Origin: Desulfuromonadales bacterium | Lineage (GTDB): Bacteria; Desulfobacterota; Desulfuromonadia; Desulfuromonadales; Syntrophotaleaceae | Assembly (NCBI GenBank): GCA_013619105.1 | Contig: JABXKU010000028.1 | Coordinates: 1-40,808 of the forward strand | Direction: 5' to 3' | Length of the DNA: 40,808 nucleotides | Shown here: piece by piece, positions 34,197-40,808 of the stretch | How the letters are laid out: each line of letters starts with the position of its first letter | Position numbering within the stretch: position 1 is the first letter of the stretch | Notes under the pieces: model-generated | Databases searched by the model: none | Told to the model about the DNA's origin: nothing | The model's input: the letters and a program-made list of their open reading frames with translations, nothing else | Made by a program: the position numbers and the translations under genes

Positions 34197-34814
34197 TCAA
34201 GCTAGCAGCGCCAGCAGATCCCGATGACCCTTTATGGCAGGTTGTCCAACAAAGGTGTTCTTATAGCCAACAAAGGGAATTCCCGCCTCCCCGGCCGCCT
34301 GGCAATCGAGTTCCGAATCACCCACAAACAGCAGCTCGCGCGGTTTCAGGCCGAGGCGTTTAGCTGCCAGCAAAAGCATATCGGGGTGGGGTTTAGGCCG
34401 TTCCACATCCGCACTGCTAACTACCGTGACAAAAAACTCATCCAGACCAAAAAAAGTCAGCAGTTCCTTGACCCCATGACCGCGATTGGTGGCCACAGCC
34501 AAGGGACATTGACCATGCAGAGCATGCAAAACCTCTAATAAGTCGGGCTCGGGAACCATCAACGGAACAAACTGCCGATAATCGATACCTCGGGCTACGT
34601 CCAAAGCCTGTTGTGCCTCCTTGGAACTAAGCAAGGTCGCGAAGACCTGTGGTGTTGCCGCAGTATGGCAAACATGCACCTTGGTCGGTTCGTCCTCACT
34701 GACCAGAGGGAAACCGCACTGCTCAAAGATTGTATTGTAGTAAGCAAGATTAGCTTGGCGGCTCTCAAACAAGACCCCATCGCAATCGAAAACAACTCCC
34801 TTAACCCTGGTCAT
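34197..34814 (-). CDS. HAD-superfamily hydrolase, phosphoglycolate phosphatase-like
   Basis: A 205-residue HAD enzyme of subfamily I. The catalytic loop VVFDCDGVLFES has both aspartates; ATNRGHGVKELLTFFGLDEFF gives motif II; KPHPDMLLLAAKRLG the conserved lysine; and FVGDSELDCQAAGEAG the motif IV aspartates. The helical cap lies between residues 18 and 90. Such enzymes dephosphorylate small metabolites such as phosphoglycolate; the substrate cannot be fixed here. The ATG at 34814 has AGGAGGT. A MITE-like element (34830-34962) lies directly upstream, between this gene and lgt, so its promoter or ribosome binding site may have been altered by insertion. Confidence 0.9.
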   Translation of the reverse strand: MTRVKGVVFDCDGVLFESRQANLAYYNTIFEQCGFPLVSEDEPTKVHVCHTAATPQVFATLLSSKEAQQALDVARGIDYRQFVPLMVPEPDLLEVLHALHGQCPLAVATNRGHGVKELLTFFGLDEFFVTVVSSADVERPKPHPDMLLLAAKRLGLKPRELLFVGDSELDCQAAGEAGIPFVGYKNTFVGQPAIKGHRDLLALLA

Positions 34815-34829
34815 TCACACCTCCTAGGA

Positions 34830-34962
34830 GACTGTCGGGCCTGACGGGCCGAAACGAAAAATGGACTGTTCGAGTCCAGATTTTCTAGAATTTGAGAGCG
34901 AATAGCAGGGCTATTTGGCGAAAATTGTCGGAAATTTGGGCCGGTCAGACGATTTTGCAGTC
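34830..34962. repeat. MITE-like element between lgt and the HAD gene
   Basis: A 133-bp block with imperfect inverted ends. The left end begins GACTG and has CCTGACGGGCC about 10 bases in; the right end, read in reverse complement, also begins GACTG and has CTGACCGGCCC about 14 bases in. An internal hairpin TGGACT/AGTCCA (34862-34867 and 34873-34878) is present. The interior is A/T-richer than the flanking genes. There is no coding frame. The form suits a small non-autonomous repeat, but no second copy lies in the window. Confidence 0.55.
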
Positions 34963-34965
34963 GGT

Positions 34966-35760
34966 TCATGGCAAGTCCGAAAGCCTCCTAGCCAGTAAAA
35001 TCCAGCCGAGACCGATCAGACCTATCAACACCATGGGCAACGACAGCAACTGTCCCATGGTGGTTGCGCCCCACAAAAAACCGATGTGAGCATCGGGTTC
35101 TCGAACAAATTCAAGCCCGAAACGAAATAGCCCGTAAAATAGACAGAATGAAAAAAGCGGCACTCCGGGCGCCAGACGACGACGATGGAAAGAATAAAGA
35201 AGCGCAAAGAGCACAACGCCCTCCAGGCCAGCTTCATAAAGTTGGCTGGGATGGCGCGGCAAAGGACCGGCGCCTGGGAAGACCATGCCCCAAGGAACAT
35301 CTGTCACCCGGCCCCATAATTCCCCGTTGATAAAGTTGCCAAGACGGACGAGACCAAGACCGATGGTGGCGGCCGTTGCCAGCACATCGCCGGTCAGTAG
35401 CCAAGGCAATTTTTTACGCAGGCAAAAGCAGGAAGCAGAAATCGCCACGCCGCAAAACCCACCGTGAAAACTCATTCCCCCTTGCCAGACCGCCAGTATC
35501 TGCAGTGGATGTTGTAGATAATAGGAAAGATCGTAAAACAACACATAACCGAGCCGGCCACCCAAAATAACCCCGAGCACACAATAAAAGAGCAGATCGG
35601 AGACCCCGGCATTGTCCAGGGGCAAACGCCGCAAACGGTTTAAATGCTGGATTAGGTAGTACGCAGCAACAAAACCGAGTAAATACATAAGACCATACCA
35701 ACGGATGGCGAGAGGCCCTATTTGAAAAATAACTGGATCAATCTGGGGATAGGTCAGCAT
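34966..35760 (-). CDS. lgt: Phosphatidylglycerol-prolipoprotein diacylglyceryl transferase
   Basis: Lgt attaches diacylglycerol to the lipobox cysteine of prolipoproteins in the inner membrane. The 264 residues (from the ATG at 35760) have seven hydrophobic segments, the essential histidine in MSFHGGFCG (about 96-104), the Lgt signature RLGNFINGELWGR (139-151), PLPRHPSQLYEA, and a final membrane helix followed by RRLSDLP. The frame extends 24 bases upstream, but only ATG 35760 has GAAGGA at a proper distance (six bases). It serves the lipoproteins encoded elsewhere in this window (TPR protein and probable binding protein). Confidence 0.96.
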   Translation of the reverse strand: MLTYPQIDPVIFQIGPLAIRWYGLMYLLGFVAAYYLIQHLNRLRRLPLDNAGVSDLLFYCVLGVILGGRLGYVLFYDLSYYLQHPLQILAVWQGGMSFHGGFCGVAISASCFCLRKKLPWLLTGDVLATAATIGLGLVRLGNFINGELWGRVTDVPWGMVFPGAGPLPRHPSQLYEAGLEGVVLFALLYSFHRRRLAPGVPLFSFCLFYGLFRFGLEFVREPDAHIGFLWGATTMGQLLSLPMVLIGLIGLGWILLARRLSDLP

Positions 35761-35813
35761 AAACATTCCTTCAAAGCAGTCCAAAATTCCTGAAGTATTT
35801 TATCGTCAACAGA

Positions 35814-36731
35814 TTAAGTTGACAGATGAGTAAGCAGGCTGGCCATATCCTGGGGAAAAGGAGCTTCAAACACCAAAGCTTCACGGCTTACGGGGTGATC
35901 AAAGGAAAGACGAAAGGCATGCAACATCGAGCGACCCACCTCGCAGCCAGAGACCAAAGAAGGCCCCCCATAGCGTATATCGCCGAGCAATGGGTGCCCG
36001 GCCTCGGAAAAGTGAGCTCGGATCTGATGGGATCGCCCCGTTACCAGTTCCACCTCAACCAGAGTGCAGTCAACAAACTCTTCCACAACCCGGTAACGGG
36101 TGATCGCTTCCTTGCCACCCTTTTCTACGGACTTCATCAGATTGGTGCGATGTTGACGTGCCAGCAGAGAGCGAAACTCTCCCTCTTTATCGAGTGGACG
36201 GCCTGCCACAAGAGTCCGATAGAGCTTATCTACCCGGCGATCAGTAAACATGCGGGTCATGGCACGATGAGCGCGCTGGTGAATGGAAAAAACCGTCACC
36301 CCGGAGGTCTCCCGATCTAGACGCTGCACCATACCGAGACTGACATTTTCCTTTCGGCCTGTTGCGCTCTCCATGTGGCGCCGAGCGGCATCGTAGACGG
36401 TCCCTTTAAAGCGTGCATGGGTTGGTTGAAAGTCAACACCCGACGTTTTATCAAGAACCAGCAGGTAGGCATCCTGAAACAGAATATCCTCGGCGCTAAG
36501 AGAAAATATGTCGAGGGAGCGGCCATCGAGGTAAACCTCGACCGATTGACCTTTTTGCACCATCTGGGAGCAGCGGCCGATACGGCGCCCTGCTACATGG
36601 ACACCACCAAGGTCGATAACCTTGCAAACAACTCCCCAGGAAAGGTCCGAGGTTTGACTGGCAACATACTGATCGATGCGCAGGCCTGCGCCCTGTGCAT
36701 CAACGATGAGACGGTAGATCTTGGACGACAT
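35814..36731 (-). CDS. RluA-family pseudouridine synthase
   Basis: A 305-residue enzyme that isomerises uridine in rRNA or tRNA. An S4 RNA-binding domain (about 10-70, with LRIDQYVASQTSDLSWGVVCKVI and GGVHVAGRR) precedes the catalytic domain. The catalytic aspartate is in the motif VQRLDRETSGV; MTRMFTDRRVDKLYRTLVAGRP and LVTGRSHQIRAHF are the RluA hallmarks. The exact target (RluC/RluD type or other) cannot be decided. The ATG at 36731 has GGGAGG. The gene lies 53 bp upstream of the lgt start on the same strand. Confidence 0.92.
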   Translation of the reverse strand: MSSKIYRLIVDAQGAGLRIDQYVASQTSDLSWGVVCKVIDLGGVHVAGRRIGRCSQMVQKGQSVEVYLDGRSLDIFSLSAEDILFQDAYLLVLDKTSGVDFQPTHARFKGTVYDAARRHMESATGRKENVSLGMVQRLDRETSGVTVFSIHQRAHRAMTRMFTDRRVDKLYRTLVAGRPLDKEGEFRSLLARQHRTNLMKSVEKGGKEAITRYRVVEEFVDCTLVEVELVTGRSHQIRAHFSEAGHPLLGDIRYGGPSLVSGCEVGRSMLHAFRLSFDHPVSREALVFEAPFPQDMASLLTHLST

Positions 36732-37127
36732 TCTGGCGAACCTCCCTAAACCTTTAAAACCTGTGGTGCGGATAATAGCATACCCTCAACAGGCCTGTCG
36801 TGGCCTTATTACCCGTCAATAACCTGAGGAAACATCTCTGACCGGTTGACAGAAGGCGGAGCCCTGTTAATCTCAAACTAACAAGGGCTTTTGGCCCTGA
36901 CCCATCTCTGGGGTGACCGGTGATGCTTCTTATAATCGTTGACCAACAGCTCTGCAACAAAGCCCTCGACCTGGGTCATGGTGAGCCAGCCCACCACGAA
37001 GTGGGACGCCTAAAGTGACTGTCGAGAGCGAATATTTTTAAACGGTCATGATTCAAGAGGCTTCCGGCATCCCGGAGCGATTAGTCAGCGGTAGCGAACT
37101 TTTTCCCTCAAAAGACCGCTATAACTG
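36732..37127. other. Non-coding stretch upstream of the RluA-type gene
   Basis: About 400 bp without a convincing gene. It holds the hairpins AGGGC/GCCCT (about 36884-36900) and CCCAC/GTGGG (about 36993-37008). One 33-codon minus-strand frame starting at the ATG at about 36978 (MTQVEGFVAELLVNDYKKHH) has no ribosome binding site; I could not recognise it and do not call it. The promoter of the RluA-type gene presumably lies here. Confidence 0.45.
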
Positions 37128-37128
37128 A

Positions 37129-37160
37129 AAAGGCCCCATCCTGGATAGGACGGGGCCTTT
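37129..37160 (-). terminator. Rho-independent terminator after the hotdog thioesterase gene
   Basis: A 9-bp stem AAAGGCCCC/GGGGCCTTT (37129-37137 and 37152-37160) with additional inner pairing TCCT/AGGA gives a long hairpin; on the minus strand it ends in TTTTC. It is 60 bp past the stop of the thioesterase gene, so it likely ends the sppA-ihfB-thioesterase transcript. Confidence 0.8.
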
Positions 37161-37220
37161 GCATTATAATTTTTCAAGTACCGGAAAAACGAACTCTCCA
37201 GCAAATCCTTGAGACCTGAG

Positions 37221-37610
37221 TCACTGATCCATAATATGCTGCTGCAAAACAAAACAAGTAAAACAGCCCGTAAAAACGACTCGATCATCGACCGAAACCT
37301 GGCATTCGACCTGACGTTTCTTCCCTTGCTCGGTCACTACCTCAGCGGTGGCGACCATCAATTGGCCGCAACAAACAGGAGCCAGAAACTTTGTTTCAGC
37401 CGCGCCAAGAACCACATAAGGGTCGTTTACCGCGAGCATCGCAGCATAATCTGCCAAACCGAAAGCAAAACCGCCATGGACAAGGCCGGCCTCGTCAGCG
37501 CACATTTCTGCACGGGTTTCCAATTGGGCGACGGCACGATTATCGGACAGCTCAACCACCGTACCAACCCAGGTCGGCGAGATAGCTAAATGGGTGTTAG
37601 GCTTCAGCAT
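37221..37610 (-). CDS. Hotdog-fold thioesterase, PaaI-like
   Basis: A 129-residue hotdog protein. ADEAGLVHGGFAFGLADYAAMLAV is the PaaI/YbgC-type catalytic helix (HGG followed by acidic residues), preceded by the first strand VGTVVELSDNRAVAQLET, and followed by ETKFLAPVCCGQLMVATAEV. The family hydrolyses acyl- or aryl-CoA thioesters; the substrate is unknown. ATG at 37610 with a weak ribosome binding site. It follows ihfB by 37 bp and ends in front of a strong terminator. Two cysteines close together in CCG are unusual but no known motif. Confidence 0.88.
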   Translation of the reverse strand: MLKPNTHLAISPTWVGTVVELSDNRAVAQLETRAEMCADEAGLVHGGFAFGLADYAAMLAVNDPYVVLGAAETKFLAPVCCGQLMVATAEVVTEQGKKRQVECQVSVDDRVVFTGCFTCFVLQQHIMDQ

Positions 37611-37647
37611 GAGTTATTTACCTAAAATCAAGTTGACTCAACGTGCC

Positions 37648-37935
37648 CTACCCATTTTCGCTGTCGACACGTTCCCGTAGTTCTTTGCCGGTTTTGAAGA
37701 AGGCAGTCTTTTTGGCCGCGATCTGCACAACCTCGCCGCTCTTGGGATTGCGGGCTTCACGAGCGTCCCGAGTACGAACGGTAAAGGATCCGAAACCACG
37801 AATCTCAACCCGCTGGCCTTCAACCAGAGCGTTGCGAATTCCGTCAAGAAGCGTATTAACGACCAATTCCGATTCTTTTTTTCCCAGCAAGTTGTTGCTA
37901 TAGGACAGTTGTTCGATCAATTCACTTTTTGTCAT
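37648..37935 (-). CDS. ihfB: Integration host factor, beta subunit
   Basis: A 95-residue HU/IHF-type DNA-bending protein. MTKSELIEQLSYSNN begins the helical body and the DNA-binding arm runs through VEIRGFGSFTVRTRDAREARNPKSGE, with the intercalating proline in RNPKSGE. The bases after this are normal: VQIAAKKTAFFKTGKELRERV. The AREARNPKSG arm and downstream position to rpsA fit IhfB rather than HU. AGGAGGG precedes ATG 37935, 9 bp after the sppA stop. It may assist sites in the chromosome, including the operons here. Confidence 0.94.
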   Translation of the reverse strand: MTKSELIEQLSYSNNLLGKKESELVVNTLLDGIRNALVEGQRVEIRGFGSFTVRTRDAREARNPKSGEVVQIAAKKTAFFKTGKELRERVDSENG

Positions 37936-37944
37936 GTCACCCTC

Positions 37945-38838
37945 CTATTTCCCAGACCAGAGAAACTGCAGGCCAGAATCACCACTCTGTACGCTTTGCT
38001 TAACCAGCTGCGCAGTCTCTTGAATAAAGTGTTGCAGAAATTCTTGTTTATCAGCTGGAGGGTAGACCACTTTCGGCTTTCCCTCGATACCAGCTAGCTC
38101 GGCAGCGACCCTAATCGCATCCTGGTAACCACCAAGTTCGTCGACCAAGCCGGCTTCCAAAGCTTGGCGACCGGTGAAGATACGGCCATCGGCGAGTTGT
38201 CGAACCTTATCTGGGTCCATCTGCCGGGACTCGGCAACCGCCTGCACAAACTGCGCATAGACATCATCGATTAGCGATTGTAGAATTTCACGATCAGCAG
38301 AAGACATGGGCCGCATAGGAGAACCGATATCCTTGTGCAGGCCACTTTTGACTACCTGGCTCTTTAAACCGACTTTACCGAGCAGTTCTTCAACATTGGT
38401 GAACTGCATGATGACGCCGATACTGCCCGTGATCGTACCGGGGTTGGCGAGAATACGCTGGGCAGGAACGGCAATATAATACCCGCCGGAAGCGGCTACC
38501 GAACCCATAGAGACGACCACCGGCTTGAGTGCAGCGGCTGCCTTTACCTCATCGTAAATTTCCTGCGAAGGGCTAACACTGCCCCCTGGGGAATTAATCC
38601 GTAGAACGATGGCCTTAACGGAACTGTCTTCTTTAAAATCAACAATCTGCTCAACAATTTTTTCGGATGTGGTAATGGCGCCAGCTATGGTGAGGTAACC
38701 AACTTTATCCCCATACACAAACCGGCTCGACCGGCCTGACTGGCCCGACATTTTGCCTACCACAACAATCAGCAGCAGAAAAAAAACAAAAATGGCCCCA
38801 AGGGTCAGTAGGGCCATCAAAAATGGTCGCTTCTTCAT
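37945..38838 (-). CDS. sppA: Signal peptide peptidase SppA
   Basis: A 297-residue single-domain SppA with an N-terminal membrane anchor (about 7-28). The serine-lysine dyad is visible: Ser117 in SVAASGGYYIA and Lys169 in SGLHKDIGSP. INSPGGSVSPSQEIYDEV is the oxyanion region. It degrades signal peptides left in the inner membrane after secretion. Its length (about 300) is the short form, without the E. coli gene duplication. It follows rpsA after a terminator and precedes ihfB by 9 bp. Confidence 0.94.
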   Translation of the reverse strand: MKKRPFLMALLTLGAIFVFFLLLIVVVGKMSGQSGRSSRFVYGDKVGYLTIAGAITTSEKIVEQIVDFKEDSSVKAIVLRINSPGGSVSPSQEIYDEVKAAAALKPVVVSMGSVAASGGYYIAVPAQRILANPGTITGSIGVIMQFTNVEELLGKVGLKSQVVKSGLHKDIGSPMRPMSSADREILQSLIDDVYAQFVQAVAESRQMDPDKVRQLADGRIFTGRQALEAGLVDELGGYQDAIRVAAELAGIEGKPKVVYPPADKQEFLQHFIQETAQLVKQSVQSGDSGLQFLWSGK

Positions 38839-38858
38839 TAGCTAATCCATAAAACAGA

Positions 38859-38892
38859 CGAAGCCCGGCGGCCAGAGACCGCACGGGCTTCG
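38859..38892 (-). terminator. Rho-independent terminator of rpsA
   Basis: A 9-bp perfect stem CGAAGCCCG/CGGGCTTCG (38859-38867 and 38884-38892) with an inner GCGG/CCGC extension, followed on the minus strand by TCTGTTTTA. It lies 15 bp past the rpsA stop. Confidence 0.85.
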
Positions 38893-38907
38893 AGAGTTAG
38901 ACCACTA

Positions 38908-40653
38908 TTATTCTTCTTCGCTATCGCCACCGGCCTTGTTCATGGCTCCCTGGAGCAGATCGCCCAGGCTGGAGGTAGCATTCTTCTGTGCCCCCATGAA
39001 CTCATCAACTTCGGCTTTCTCTTTCTGACGAGCCAAGCTCTTGATTGACAGAGCAATTTTGCGCTCGTTGGTGTCGACATGCAGCACGACGGCCTCGAGA
39101 GAATCGCCGACATTGGCGAAATCTTTCGGAGTGTCGATCTTTTCTTTGCTGATCTCGGAGACGTGGATCAAGCCTTCGATACCCTCTTCCACTTCAAGGA
39201 AGATACCGAAATCAGTTACCGAAGTAACCTTGCCGTTAATCAGAGTCCCAGGAGCGTAGCGGGTGGTGATAGTCTGCCACGGATCAGCAGCCAATTGCTT
39301 AACACCCAGGGAGAAACGCTCGTTATCCTGATCAATATTCAGAACAACTGCCTTGACCAGATCGCCCTTCTTATAGAGTTCGGAAGGGTGCTTGATGCGC
39401 TTAGTCCAGGACAGGTCAGAAATATGCACCAGACCGTCAATACCTTCGTCAACACCTACAAAGATGCCGAAATCGGTAATGTTCTTGACCTGACCTTCGA
39501 TGATAGTTCCGATGGGGAACTTCTCGCCGATAACTTCCCAAGGGTTACGCTCGATCTGCTTGAGGCCGAGAGAAATACGACGGCTCGGAGTATCAAGTGC
39601 CAATACGATGGTTTCGATTTCGTCACCAACGCTGAGAAGCTTATTGGGATGCTTGATGCGCTTGGTCCAGCTCATTTCTGAGACGTGGATCAAACCTTCA
39701 ACCCCTTCATTCAACTCGACGAATGCACCGTAATCAGTCAGGCTGACAACCTTGCCATTGACGCGGGTGCCAACCGGATATTTATCCGCAACGTTGAGCC
39801 AGGGATCACCGACCATCTGCTTAAGGCCGAGGGAGACGCGTTCCTTCTCCTGGTCGAACTTAAGAACCTTAACGTTGATCTTGTCGCCGACAGCCAACAC
39901 ATCGGAAGGATGTGCCACGCGGCCCCAAGACATATCGGTAATATGCAGCAGGCCGTCGATGCCACCGAGGTCAATAAACGCACCGTAATCGGTGAGATTC
40001 TTAACCACACCTTCGATTTCCTGACCTTCGGCCAGTGTGTCGAGGGTGCCTTTGCGCTGACTCTCACGAAGTTCTTCGAGCAGCACTCGGCGTGACAGCA
40101 CGATGTTACCGCGCCGCTTATTGAGTTTGATAATCTTAAAATCAAAGCTTTCGCCGAGGAGTTTGTCGAGATTGCGTACCGGTCTCAGATCAACCTGAGA
40201 GCCAGGCAGGAAGGCCGTGACGCCGATATCGACGGACAGACCACCCTTAATGCGGCTGACGATTCGACCTTCAACCACTGCATCCTCTTCAAGACCATTC
40301 CAGATCTTCTGACGGTCGGCCTTTTCTTTGGACAGACCAATCAGACCGTTTTCGTTTTCGCGACGCTCGAATAGAACATCAAGCTTGTCACCAACGTTAA
40401 CGTCAACCTCGCCGTTTTCGTCGGCCAGCTCGGCGAGCGGAATGATGCCTTCGGACTTATAGCCCACATCAACCACCACCGTGTCGGGATTGATCTGGAC
40501 AATCGTCCCTTCGACCACATCTCCGACATTCAGTTCTTTGATGCTGCTTTCAAAAAGGTCGCTAAAACTCTGCTCGCCTTCATCCATGCCCAGGTCATCG
40601 CCAAACAGATCCACCTTCTTGTTCTTGTCGATTTTCTCTTTGCTTTCAACCAT
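38908..40653 (-). CDS. rpsA: 30S ribosomal protein S1
   Basis: S1 brings structured mRNAs to the 30S subunit. The 581 residues have six S1 (OB-fold) repeats, recognisable by recurring GxVxxxxDYGAFVEL and GLIHxSE/DMSW units: for example NVGDVVEGTIVQ, LTDYGAFIDLGGIDGLLH, DYGAFVELNEGVEGLIH, DFGIFVGVDEGIDGLVH. The start is the ATG at 40653 (MVESKEKI); an upstream frame adds a non-homologous leader. The ribosome binding site AGGGGG is about 13 bases from it, an unusually wide gap for a highly expressed ribosomal gene. An inverted repeat lies in the leader. Upstream sequence ends the window, so the promoter is not fully visible. Confidence 0.97.
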   Translation of the reverse strand: MVESKEKIDKNKKVDLFGDDLGMDEGEQSFSDLFESSIKELNVGDVVEGTIVQINPDTVVVDVGYKSEGIIPLAELADENGEVDVNVGDKLDVLFERRENENGLIGLSKEKADRQKIWNGLEEDAVVEGRIVSRIKGGLSVDIGVTAFLPGSQVDLRPVRNLDKLLGESFDFKIIKLNKRRGNIVLSRRVLLEELRESQRKGTLDTLAEGQEIEGVVKNLTDYGAFIDLGGIDGLLHITDMSWGRVAHPSDVLAVGDKINVKVLKFDQEKERVSLGLKQMVGDPWLNVADKYPVGTRVNGKVVSLTDYGAFVELNEGVEGLIHVSEMSWTKRIKHPNKLLSVGDEIETIVLALDTPSRRISLGLKQIERNPWEVIGEKFPIGTIIEGQVKNITDFGIFVGVDEGIDGLVHISDLSWTKRIKHPSELYKKGDLVKAVVLNIDQDNERFSLGVKQLAADPWQTITTRYAPGTLINGKVTSVTDFGIFLEVEEGIEGLIHVSEISKEKIDTPKDFANVGDSLEAVVLHVDTNERKIALSIKSLARQKEKAEVDEFMGAQKNATSSLGDLLQGAMNKAGGDSEEE

Positions 40654-40682
40654 TGTTAGTAACGTACCCCCTCGGAAAAATC

Positions 40683-40699
40683 CTGTCGTCCGACGACAG
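40683..40699 (-). promoter_or_regulatory. Inverted repeat in the rpsA leader
   Basis: A dyad CTGTCGTC-C-GACGACAG (8-bp arms, 40683-40690 and 40692-40699) lies about 30 bp upstream of the rpsA start, just before the AGGGGG. As RNA it could form a 6-bp stem with a UCGGA loop next to the Shine-Dalgarno; as DNA it is a near-perfect operator-like palindrome. In other bacteria S1 represses its own translation through structured leaders, so autoregulation is plausible. Confidence 0.5.
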
Positions 40700-40808
40700 C
40701 ATGACTTAGAGTCACGGCGGGGAAGATAACATGAATAATAAAAAAAACAAACCCTTAAAAACAAACCTGTTTATTTAATTTTAGTTGCATTCGCAAAAAC
40801 TTTACAGG

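Overview
The window looks like chromosome of a strictly or facultatively anaerobic Desulfuromonadales-type bacterium (Desulfobacterota; Pelobacter, Desulfuromonas and Geobacter relatives). This placement is inferred from gene content: a B12-dependent ribonucleotide reductase as the reductase gene seen, a cysE-iscR-iscS-iscU sulfur/Fe-S cluster, the rpsA-sppA-ihfB order, class I pantothenate genes, and a Gram-negative lipoprotein and export repertoire. No 16S rRNA gene is present, so the genus is not fixed.

Layout. Positions 1-760 are the decayed end of a mobile island. They hold one unknown acidic protein, then the N-terminal stub of a serine recombinase and the C-terminal stub of a tyrosine integrase. 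The island abuts the 3' end of ssrA (tmRNA, 863-1219, minus), which is followed by its partner smpB. From 1.9 to 11.3 kb the minus strand carries housekeeping genes: a DUF502 membrane protein, an amidohydrolase, panB-panC-panD, a 1.28-kb gap with two copies of a hairpin-rich 0.4-kb repeat, rsmA, a DUF2062 protein, tsaD and a PIN-PhoH ATPase. From 11.3 to 15.7 kb the plus strand carries nrdJ behind a promoter with two NrdR-box-like sites 32 bp apart, then a YcgN-type cysteine-cluster protein, a UMF1-type MFS transporter and a 37-residue rubredoxin-like protein.

From 15.8 to 21.5 kb the minus strand reads cysE-iscR-iscS-[repeat]-iscU-mnmA-mtaB. This joins cysteine synthesis, Fe-S assembly and two tRNA sulfur-modification enzymes, one needing persulfide sulfur and one being an Fe-S enzyme. 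From 21.3 to 32.8 kb the minus strand carries a 59-residue zinc-ribbon gene, a thioesterase, mutM, an NSS symporter, a YchJ-like protein, and a peptide/dipeptide ABC system in pieces. The system's two permease genes are separated by galE and a GspE-N-like gene with an amber stop, and its binding-protein gene is frameshifted by a perfect 41-bp tandem duplication. Upstream of these lie a DUF4292 envelope protein and a TPR lipoprotein.

From 33.2 to 34.0 kb the plus strand has a STAS anti-sigma antagonist and an RsbW-like kinase. From 34.2 to 40.7 kb the minus strand carries a HAD phosphatase, lgt, an RluA-type pseudouridine synthase, a hotdog thioesterase, ihfB, sppA and rpsA. I found no CRISPR array, rRNA, tRNA or intact transposase. 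The unusual features are the recombinase mosaic at ssrA, several structured intergenic repeats, and two freshly broken genes. I saw no convincing new defence or metabolic system.
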